From NCBI RefSeq assembly GCF_004359985.1, contig NZ_SMRO01000002.1:372001-436000 (forward strand): a stretch of DNA of 64,000 nt, given 5' to 3'. The notes beneath the pieces were generated by a model. The model searched no databases. It saw nothing but the letters and a program-made list of their open reading frames with translations, and had not been told where the DNA came from. Below, in pieces: positions 57,223 through 64,000 of the stretch (within the stretch, counting starts at the first letter, position 1; each line of letters begins with the position of its first letter). The position numbers and the translations under genes were made by a program. This DNA comes from Paraburkholderia flava. GTDB taxonomy: Bacteria; Pseudomonadota; Gammaproteobacteria; Burkholderiales; Burkholderiaceae.

Positions 57223-59145
57223 GTGCCGACTTCATCGCAACCCGCCGGGTCGTTCACCGGCACCTTGCCGCCGCAACGCGTGCTGGCCGTCGATGATCTG
57301 TCCGTCGCGTTCCGCAGCGGCGAGCGCACATTCCACGCGGTGCGCAATCTGTCGCTGACGGTCGAACGCGGCGAGACGCTGGCGATCGTCGGCGAATCGG
57401 GCTCGGGCAAATCGGTAACGTCGCTCGCGTTGATGCGGCTGATCGAGCACGGCGGTGGACGTCTTGCCGGCGGCAGCATCGCGTTCCGGCGCCGCGACGG
57501 CAGCGTGCTCGATCTGGCGACAGCGTCGTCCGGCACGATGCGTTCGATTCGCGGTGCCGACATCGCGATGATTTTTCAGGAGCCGATGACGTCGCTGAAT
57601 CCGGTCTTCACGGTCGGCGATCAGATCGGCGAAGCGATCGCGTTGCATCAGGGCAAGAGCCGTTCCGAAGCGGCTGTCGAGACGCGGCGTCTGCTCGACC
57701 TCGTGCGGATTCCGGAGGCGCGTCGCGTGGCCGCGCGGTTTCCGCATCAACTGTCGGGCGGTATGCGGCAGCGCGTGATGATCGCGATGGCGCTGTCGTG
57801 CAAGCCGTCGCTGCTGATCGCCGACGAGCCGACCACCGCGCTCGACGTGACGATCCAGGCGCAGATCCTGCAACTGATTCGCGGCCTGCAGGACGAGATG
57901 AACATGGGCGTGATCTTCATCACGCACGACATGGGCGTCGTCGCCGAAGTCGCCGACCGCGTGCTCGTGATGTATCGCGGCGAGAAGGTGGAAGAGGGCG
58001 CGTCGGATGCGCTCTTTGCCGCGCCGTCGCATCCTTATACGAAAGCGCTGCTCGCAGCCGTGCCGCGACTCGGCGCGATGCAGGGCACCGATCAGCCCGC
58101 GCGGTTTCCGATTCTCACGGTGGAGCAGGCGGGTCTCTCCGGCATCGATGAAGCGGTGCGTCCCGCTGCGGACGTCGCGCGCGAAACACAACCGCTCGTC
58201 GAAGAAAGCGCACCGCCGATTCTTCGTGTACGCGATCTGGTCACGCGTTTTCCAGTGAAGAGCGGTGTGTTCGGTCGCGTGACGGGCCGCGTGCACGCAG
58301 TCGAAAAAGTCAGCTTCGATCTGCGGCCCGGCGAAACGCTTGCGCTGGTCGGCGAATCGGGTTGCGGCAAATCGACGACGGGACGTTCGCTGCTGCGTCT
58401 CGTCGAAAGCCAGGGCGGCTCGATCGAATTCGACGGCCGCGAAATCAGTTCGTTGACCGGCCCTGCGTTGCAGGCGCTACGTCGCAATATCCAGTTCATT
58501 TTTCAGGATCCGTTCGCGTCGTTGAATCCGCGCTTGACGGTCGGCTTCTCGATCATGGAGCCGCTGCTCGTGCACGGCGTCGCGCGCGGCGACGAAGCGC
58601 AGGCGCGCGTCGCGTGGCTGCTCGACAAGGTCGGCTTGCCCGCCGAAGCCGCGCGCCGTTATCCGCACGAATTTTCCGGCGGTCAGCGGCAACGGATCGC
58701 GATTGCACGCGCGCTCGCGTTGAATCCGAAAGTCGTAATCGCCGACGAATCCGTGTCCGCGCTCGACGTGTCGGTGCAGGCGCAGATCGTCAATCTGATG
58801 CTCGACCTGCAACGCGAACTGGGCGTTGCGTACCTGTTTATTTCGCACGACATGGCGGTGGTCGAGCGCGTCAGCCATCGTGTCGCGGTGATGTATCTCG
58901 GCCAGATCGTCGAGATCGGTCCGCGTCGCGCGGTGTTCGAGGCGCCGCAGCATCCGTACACGCGCAAGCTGATGGGCGCGGTGCCGGTCGCCGATCCCGC
59001 GCGCCGTCACGCGAAACGCACGCTCGCCGCCGACGAGATTCCGAGCCCGATCCGCGCGCTGAACGACGAGCCGGTCGTCGCGCCGCTGGTCGCGGTTGGA
59101 CAGGACCATTTCGTCGCACGGCATCGCGTCGGCGGTGCGTATTAA
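57223..59145 (+). CDS. gsiA: Peptide/glutathione ABC transporter ATP-binding protein (two ATPase domains)
   Basis: 640 aa from a GTG at 57223 with AAAGGAG upstream. Two fused ABC domains: first (about 20-280) Walker [12 protein letters not shown], signature LSGGMRQRV, Walker [11 protein letters not shown]; second (about 325-600) Walker [12 protein letters not shown], signature FSGGQRQRI, Walker [11 protein letters not shown]. This DppD-DppF fusion is the GsiA arrangement. Both domains look active. Energises GsiCD. Glutathione import is known for the E. coli system; the ligand here may differ. Confidence 0.93.
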   Translation: MPTSSQPAGSFTGTLPPQRVLAVDDLSVAFRSGERTFHAVRNLSLTVERGETLAIVGESGSGKSVTSLALMRLIEHGGGRLAGGSIAFRRRDGSVLDLATASSGTMRSIRGADIAMIFQEPMTSLNPVFTVGDQIGEAIALHQGKSRSEAAVETRRLLDLVRIPEARRVAARFPHQLSGGMRQRVMIAMALSCKPSLLIADEPTTALDVTIQAQILQLIRGLQDEMNMGVIFITHDMGVVAEVADRVLVMYRGEKVEEGASDALFAAPSHPYTKALLAAVPRLGAMQGTDQPARFPILTVEQAGLSGIDEAVRPAADVARETQPLVEESAPPILRVRDLVTRFPVKSGVFGRVTGRVHAVEKVSFDLRPGETLALVGESGCGKSTTGRSLLRLVESQGGSIEFDGREISSLTGPALQALRRNIQFIFQDPFASLNPRLTVGFSIMEPLLVHGVARGDEAQARVAWLLDKVGLPAEAARRYPHEFSGGQRQRIAIARALALNPKVVIADESVSALDVSVQAQIVNLMLDLQRELGVAYLFISHDMAVVERVSHRVAVMYLGQIVEIGPRRAVFEAPQHPYTRKLMGAVPVADPARRHAKRTLAADEIPSPIRALNDEPVVAPLVAVGQDHFVARHRVGGAY

Positions 59146-59211
59146 AAGGCAGCAGCACATCCGATCCCGCAGCATCACAACCCGTTAAACCAGCAGCCCG
59201 GAGCCAACCTC

Positions 59212-60774
59212 ATGAATCTGCCCGTCCCGTCTTCTACGTTTCGTTTGCGCGCGCTGATCGGCGGTGGCGCGGTCGTGTTCGCGATGTTTGCCGGCCAGAT
59301 GGCGCACGCGGAGACCACGGCCGTGATGGCCGTCGCGTCGACGTTCACGACGCTCGATCCGTACGATGCCAACGACACGTTGTCGCAGGCGGTCGCCAAG
59401 TCGTTCTATCAGGGGCTGTTCGGTTTCGACAAGGACATGAAGCTGATCAACGTGCTCGCCGACAGCTACGTGGCCAGCCCCGATGCGCGCGTGTACACGA
59501 TCAAGCTGCGTCAAGGCGTGAAGTTCCAGGACGGCACCGACTTCAATGCGGCGGCGGTGAAAGCCAACTTCGACCGCGCGATCGATCCGGCGAACAAGCT
59601 GAAGCGTTACAACCTGTTCAACCGCATCGACAAGACCGAGGTGATCGATCCGTACACGGTGAAGATCACGCTGAAGGCGCCGTTCTCGGCGTTCATCAAC
59701 GTGCTCGCGCATCCGTCGGCGGTGATGATCTCGCCGGACGCGCTGAAGAAGTACGGCAAGGACATCGCGTTTCATCCGGTCGGAACGGGCCCGTTCGAAC
59801 TCGTGAAATGGGATCCGGCAGGCGATCTGACGGTGAAGAAGTTCCCGGGCTACTGGAAGAAGGGCTACCCGAAGATCGACGCGATCGACTGGAAGCCGGT
59901 CGTCGACAACAACACACGCGCCGCGTTGATGCGCACCGGCGAAGCGGACTTTGCGTTCCAGGTGCCGTTCGAACAGGCCGCGCAATTGCAGTCGAGCCCG
60001 AAGGTCGATCTGATCGTGTCGCCTTCGATCCTTCAGCGCTTCATCAGCCTGAACATGAACCAGAAGCCGTTCGACAACCTGAAGGTGCGCGAGGCGCTGA
60101 ACTACGCGATCAACAAGGAAGCACTGGCGAAGGTCGTGTTCGCCGGTTATGCGACGCCGGCCGACGGCGTGGTGCCGCAGGGCGTCGACTTTGCGACGAA
60201 GCTCGGGCCCTGGCCGTACGATCCCGCGAAGGCGCGCGAACTGCTGAAGGAAGCGGGCTATCCGAACGGCTTCGAAACGACGTTGTGGTCTGCGTATAAC
60301 TACTCGACTGCGCAGAAGGTGATCCAGTTCGTGCAGCAGCAGCTCGCACAGGTCGGCGTGAAGGCGCAGGTCGAGGCGCTGGAGGCCGGGCAGCGCGTTG
60401 CCCGCGTGGAGAGCGCGCCGAATCCCGCGACCGCGCCGGTGCGGATGTTCTACGTGGGCTGGTCGTCGTCGACGGGCGAGGCCGACTGGGCGCTCACGCC
60501 GCTACTCGCATCGGAATCGTTTCCGCCGAAGACGCTGAATACCGCCTACTACAAGAACGACGCGGTCGACAGCGATCTGAAGCAGGCGCTCGAAACCACT
60601 GACCGCGCGCAGAAGACCGCGATCTATGCCGACGCGCAGAAACGCATCTGGGCCGACGCGCCGTGGATTTTCCTCGTCAAGGAGAAGGTGCTGTACGCGC
60701 GCAGCAAGCGTCTGTCGGGTGCGTATGTCGCGCCGGACGGCTCGTTCAGTTTCGACGACATCGCGATCAAGTGA
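59212..60774 (+). CDS. gsiB: Peptide/glutathione ABC transporter substrate-binding protein
   Basis: 520 aa family 5 periplasmic binding protein. Sec signal peptide with hydrophobic core about residues 14-27 and cleavage near MAHAE. Typical blocks: [78 protein letters not shown] upstream of the ATG. Third gene of the operon, 66 bases after gsiA. Confidence 0.93.
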   Translation: MNLPVPSSTFRLRALIGGGAVVFAMFAGQMAHAETTAVMAVASTFTTLDPYDANDTLSQAVAKSFYQGLFGFDKDMKLINVLADSYVASPDARVYTIKLRQGVKFQDGTDFNAAAVKANFDRAIDPANKLKRYNLFNRIDKTEVIDPYTVKITLKAPFSAFINVLAHPSAVMISPDALKKYGKDIAFHPVGTGPFELVKWDPAGDLTVKKFPGYWKKGYPKIDAIDWKPVVDNNTRAALMRTGEADFAFQVPFEQAAQLQSSPKVDLIVSPSILQRFISLNMNQKPFDNLKVREALNYAINKEALAKVVFAGYATPADGVVPQGVDFATKLGPWPYDPAKARELLKEAGYPNGFETTLWSAYNYSTAQKVIQFVQQQLAQVGVKAQVEALEAGQRVARVESAPNPATAPVRMFYVGWSSSTGEADWALTPLLASESFPPKTLNTAYYKNDAVDSDLKQALETTDRAQKTAIYADAQKRIWADAPWIFLVKEKVLYARSKRLSGAYVAPDGSFSFDDIAIK

Positions 60775-60874
60775 TGAACGGATCGTGCGTGACGGCACGT
60801 GGTTTCGGATGCACGCCGTCGCGCACGATTGATTTCCCGTCGCCCGCCTCAGCCTCATTGCCGGATTGGGTTCC

Positions 60875-61795
60875 ATGCTGAACTTCCTCGTCAAACGTCT
60901 CTTTGGTCTGCTGCCGACGCTGTTCATCGTCGCCGTGCTGGTGTTCCTGTTCGTGCATCTGTTGCCCGGCGATCCGGCGCGGCTCGCCGCAGGCCCCGAA
61001 GCGGACGACGCGACCGTCGCGCTTGTGCGCGCCGACCTCGGTCTCGACAAGCCGATGCCGCAGCAGTTCGTCAGCTTCTTCGTGAAGATCGCGCATGGCG
61101 ATTTCGGTATTTCGACACGCAGCAAGCGGCCGGTCAGCGAGGAAATTGGCGAGCGTTTCATGCCGACGCTGCTGCTGACACTGGCCAGCATGGTGTGGTC
61201 GGTGGTGCTGGGCATGGGGATCGGCATCGTGTCGGCCGTGTGGCGCAACCGCTGGCCCGATCGTCTCGGCATGACGTTCGCGGTGTCGGGTATTTCGTTT
61301 CCCGCGTTCGCGCTCGGCATGCTGCTGATGGAAGTTTTCTCGGTGCAGCTCGGCTGGTTGCCGGTGGTCGGCGACGGTTCGTGGCGCAGCTACGTGCTTC
61401 CTTCGCTCACGCTCGGCGCAGCGGTCGCGGCGGTGATGGCGCGCTTCACGCGGGCGTCGTTCGTCGAGGTGATGAACGAAGACTTCGTGCGGACCGCGCG
61501 CGCGAAGGGCGTGCCCGAGCGGCTCGTGATCGCCAAGCATTGCCTGCGCAATGCGCTGATTCCTGTCGTCACGATGATGGGACTGCAGTTCGGTTTTCTG
61601 CTGGGCGGTTCGATCGTCGTCGAGGTGGTGTTCAACTGGCCGGGCCTCGGGCGTCTGCTCGTGGACGCGGTATCGATGCGCGACTATCCGGTGATTCAGG
61701 CCGAGGTGCTGCTGTTCTCGCTCGAATTCATCGTCATCAATCTGATCGTGGACGTGCTGTACGCCGTGATCAATCCGACCATCCGCTTCAAGTGA
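60875..61795 (+). CDS. gsiC: Peptide/glutathione ABC transporter permease GsiC
   Basis: 306 aa, the same length as E. coli GsiC, from [13 protein letters not shown] at 60875; TTG at 60866 is a weaker alternative. Six hydrophobic segments, LLPGDPA after the first, and the ATPase-contact loop [21 protein letters not shown]. Works with GsiD. The 100-base gap from gsiB is the largest within the gsi genes. Confidence 0.93.
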   Translation: MLNFLVKRLFGLLPTLFIVAVLVFLFVHLLPGDPARLAAGPEADDATVALVRADLGLDKPMPQQFVSFFVKIAHGDFGISTRSKRPVSEEIGERFMPTLLLTLASMVWSVVLGMGIGIVSAVWRNRWPDRLGMTFAVSGISFPAFALGMLLMEVFSVQLGWLPVVGDGSWRSYVLPSLTLGAAVAAVMARFTRASFVEVMNEDFVRTARAKGVPERLVIAKHCLRNALIPVVTMMGLQFGFLLGGSIVVEVVFNWPGLGRLLVDAVSMRDYPVIQAEVLLFSLEFIVINLIVDVLYAVINPTIRFK

Positions 61796-61802
61796 GGCCC
61801 GC

Positions 61803-62717
61803 ATGAGCACGACCGCCACCGAGCCCAACACACCCAACTCGCCCAACACCGCGCCCGTCGAACGCGCGATCCGCACACCGTGGAGCGAGTTCTGGCGCAA
61901 GTTCCGCAAGCAGCACGTGGCGCTCGGCGCCGGCATTTTCGTGCTGCTGCTGATCGCCGTCGCGATCGCCGCGCCGCATATCGTCCCGTACGATCCGGAG
62001 AATTTCTTCGACTACGACGCGTTGAACGCGGGACCGTCGATCGCGCACTGGTTCGGCGTCGATTCGCTGGGACGCGATATTTTCAGCCGCATTCTGGTGG
62101 GCTCGCGCATTTCGCTCGAAGCGGGGTTTCTGTCGGTGGCGATCGGCGCAGTGATCGGTACGTTCTTCGGTCTGCTCGCCGGTTACTACGAAGGCTGGTG
62201 GGATCGCATCACGATGCGGGTCGCCGACGTGCTGTTCGCGTTTCCTGGCATTCTGCTGGCGATCGGCGTGGTGGCGATTCTCGGCACCGGAATGATCAAC
62301 GTGATCTGCGCGGTGGCGATCTTTAGCGTGCCGGCGTTCGCGCGGCTCGTGCGCGGCAATACGCTGGTGCTCAAGCAGCTCACATATATCGAGGCCGCGC
62401 GCAGCATCGGCGCGTCGGACTGGACCATCATCATGCGACACATCCTGCCGGGGACGATCTCGTCGGTGGTGGTGTACTTCACGATGCGTATCGGCACATC
62501 GATCATCACGGCCGCGAGCCTGTCGTTTCTCGGACTCGGCGCGCAGCCGCCGACGCCCGAGTGGGGCGCAATGCTCAACGAAGCGCGCGCCGACATGGTC
62601 ACCGCGCCGCATATCGCGCTGTTTCCGAGTCTCGCGATTTTCCTGACCGTGCTCGCGTTCAACCTGCTCGGCGACGGGTTGCGCGATGCGCTCGATCCGA
62701 AGCTCGACCGGCAATGA
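61803..62717 (+). CDS. gsiD: Peptide/glutathione ABC transporter permease GsiD
   Basis: 304 aa, matching E. coli GsiD length. N-terminal Asn/Pro/Thr-rich cytoplasmic lead, then the OppC-type first helix, [21 protein letters not shown], and the ATPase-contact loop [22 protein letters not shown]. Its stop overlaps the next gene's start (ATGA). Confidence 0.94.
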   Translation: MSTTATEPNTPNSPNTAPVERAIRTPWSEFWRKFRKQHVALGAGIFVLLLIAVAIAAPHIVPYDPENFFDYDALNAGPSIAHWFGVDSLGRDIFSRILVGSRISLEAGFLSVAIGAVIGTFFGLLAGYYEGWWDRITMRVADVLFAFPGILLAIGVVAILGTGMINVICAVAIFSVPAFARLVRGNTLVLKQLTYIEAARSIGASDWTIIMRHILPGTISSVVVYFTMRIGTSIITAASLSFLGLGAQPPTPEWGAMLNEARADMVTAPHIALFPSLAIFLTVLAFNLLGDGLRDALDPKLDRQ

Positions 62718-63790
62718 GTTCTCTCGATTCATCGCGCCCGCCGCACATCGGTGTGTTGCCCGCCGGTTCGCTCGGCACGATTGCCGATGTGGACGGCGTG
62801 ACCGTCGGGCACTGCGCGCTCGATCAAGATGCGATTCAAACCGGCGTGACCGTGATCCGTCCGCATCGCGGCGATCCGTTTCTCGACAAGGTGCCGGCGG
62901 CGGCATCGGTGATCAATGGCTTGGGCAAGAGCATCGGGCTCGTGCAGGTTGATGAACTCGGCACGCTGGAAACACCGATCGCATTGACGAATACATTTGG
63001 TGTGGCGGCGCTTGCGCAGGCGCAGATTCGTGCGGCTGTGCGGGCGAATCCGCGGATCGGGCGCGAGTGGCCGACGGTTAATCCGCTGGTGTTCGAATGC
63101 AATGACGGCTATCTGAACGACATCCAGGCGCTCGCCGTCGGTGAACGGCATTTCGACGATGCGTACGCCGCTGCAAGCGCTCATGTCGCAAGCGGATCGG
63201 TGGGTGCAGGGCGGGGTATGTCGTGCTTCGATCTGAAAGGCGGTATCGGTAATGCGTCGCGTGTGGTGAACGTGGTGGGTCGTGAGTACACGGTCGGTGT
63301 GCTCGTGCTGGCAAACTTTGGCCGGCTACCGATGTTGATCGTCGACGGTCAGCCGCTCGGACGTGTGCTGGCCGAACGTGCGGTCTCTTCGACACACGCA
63401 TCAAAGAAACCCGAGCAAGGCTCGATCATCATGATCGCCGCCACCGATGCACCGCTCGACTCACGCCAACTCAAGCGTCTTTCGATGCGCGCCGCAGCGG
63501 GTCTTGCGCGCACCGGCTCGGTCTATGGTCACGGCAGCGGCGATATCGCGCTGGCGTTTTCGACGGCTTATACCGTGCCGCACGAAGCTGAGTTCATCAC
63601 GCTCCCGCCGTTGCTTGCCGACCGATGTCTCGATCCGCTCTTTGCCGCATGCGCAGACAGCGTCGAGCAGGCGATTCTCGATGCGCTGTGGAGCGCGGTA
63701 ACGGTCGCTGGCCGTGATGGTCATCGACGCTCTTCGCTACGCGACAGCGTGCCCGACCTCGCTCAACTACTCAAACGTCCCTGCGTATGA
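62714..63790 (+). CDS. P1-family (DmpA/BapA) aminopeptidase
   Basis: 358 aa. DmpA/BapA-type N-terminal nucleophile hydrolase (L-aminopeptidase/D-Ala-esterase, beta-peptidyl aminopeptidase). The self-cleavage site Gly236-Ser237 is in [22 protein letters not shown], in the family's G-S-I-I context. Other blocks: [54 protein letters not shown]. No signal peptide, so cytosolic. Overlaps gsiD and the next gene by ATGA on both sides, so it acts on the imported peptides. Confidence 0.9.
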   Translation: MSSLDSSRPPHIGVLPAGSLGTIADVDGVTVGHCALDQDAIQTGVTVIRPHRGDPFLDKVPAAASVINGLGKSIGLVQVDELGTLETPIALTNTFGVAALAQAQIRAAVRANPRIGREWPTVNPLVFECNDGYLNDIQALAVGERHFDDAYAAASAHVASGSVGAGRGMSCFDLKGGIGNASRVVNVVGREYTVGVLVLANFGRLPMLIVDGQPLGRVLAERAVSSTHASKKPEQGSIIMIAATDAPLDSRQLKRLSMRAAAGLARTGSVYGHGSGDIALAFSTAYTVPHEAEFITLPPLLADRCLDPLFAACADSVEQAILDALWSAVTVAGRDGHRRSSLRDSVPDLAQLLKRPCV

Positions 63791-64000
63791 AAGTCCTCAT
63801 CTCCACCGACATCGAAGGCATCGCCGGCGTGTTTCATCCCGAGCAAACGCGCGCGGGTAACGGCGAATACGAAGCCGCGCGTCGCTGGATGACGCTCGAA
63901 GCAAACGCGGCGATCGAAGGCGCATTCGCGGGCGGTGCGACGCAGGTGTGGGTCAACGATTCGCACGGCGGCTTTCGCAATCTGCTGCCCGACCTGCTCG
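63787..64000 (+). CDS. M55-family D-aminopeptidase, DppA type (partial)
   Basis: First 71 residues; runs off the right edge. [15 protein letters not shown] holds the family's metal-binding Asp/Glu (SxDxEG), and WVNDSHGGFRNLLP the His ligand motif NDSH. B. subtilis DppA, the type enzyme, removes D-Ala from peptides such as D-Ala-D-Ala. Overlaps the preceding peptidase by ATGA. Likely more operon genes follow outside the window. Confidence 0.88.
   Translation, partial: MKVLISTDIEGIAGVFHPEQTRAGNGEYEAARRWMTLEANAAIEGAFAGGATQVWVNDSHGGFRNLLPDLL

Overview
The window is high-GC DNA from a beta-proteobacterium, most likely Burkholderiaceae (Burkholderia/Paraburkholderia/Caballeronia type). This rests on recognisable gene orders: ribF-ileS-lspA-coaBC, rpmB-rpmG-radC, fkpB-ispH, livHMGF, iaaA-gsiABCD, and icd near csp-clpS-clpA. 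It also rests on GTG/TTG starts behind good Shine-Dalgarno sequences and strong codon bias. The species cannot be fixed from sequence alone. No tRNA, rRNA, CRISPR array, insertion sequence or prophage was seen.

Layout. 1-3817 (minus strand): a peptide-type ABC transporter (partial permease and Tat-exported binding protein), a NiCoT-type Ni/Co transporter and a His-rich cupin. 3999-8214 (minus): a stand-alone fusA, a secreted DUF192 protein, a small Ala/Lys-rich exported protein and rluE. icd (8527-9783) follows on the plus strand. 9784-21061 is an accessory block: an AT-rich regulatory region, three tandem GH92 alpha-mannosidase-like lipoproteins, then a Cys/His-rich small protein and a Met-rich multicopper oxidase. 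Core genes resume with csp and clpS-clpA, the minus-strand chain ribF-ileS-lspA-coaBC-LLM oxidoreductase-dut, and plus-strand purN-rRNA methyltransferase-mscS, a fatty-acid desaturase and nadA, with convergent nadB. Then come rpmB-rpmG and radC on the minus strand, and fkpB-ispH on the plus strand. A liv operon (43495-48203) is led by a binding-protein gene that has lost a large internal part. It is followed by a GNAT protein with argD, a candidate small RNA, a ferredoxin-type reductase, an NAD-dependent epimerase, a 62-aa membrane protein, rsuA and an MFS transporter. The last 9 kb is a tightly coupled peptide-scavenging operon: RpiR regulator, iaaA, gsiABCD, a P1-family aminopeptidase and a DppA-like M55 D-aminopeptidase that runs off the end.

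How genes work together. The GH92 trio looks like a surface-exposed mannoside-trimming set with no transporter or regulator beside it. The small Cys-rich protein and the oxidase form a copper-handling pair. The terminal operon combines peptide uptake with three hydrolases suited to unusual peptides (isoaspartyl, beta- or D-amino-acid). clpS/clpA, purN/methyltransferase, rpiR/iaaA, gsiD/P1 peptidase and P1 peptidase/M55 all share ATGA stop-start overlaps; livG/livF and ileS/lspA overlap by one base.

The most interesting items are the GH92 cassette sitting between normally neighbouring core genes, the copper leader-like ORF, the decayed livK, a promoter-terminator pair suggesting an undescribed small RNA, and nested palindromes in front of icd.
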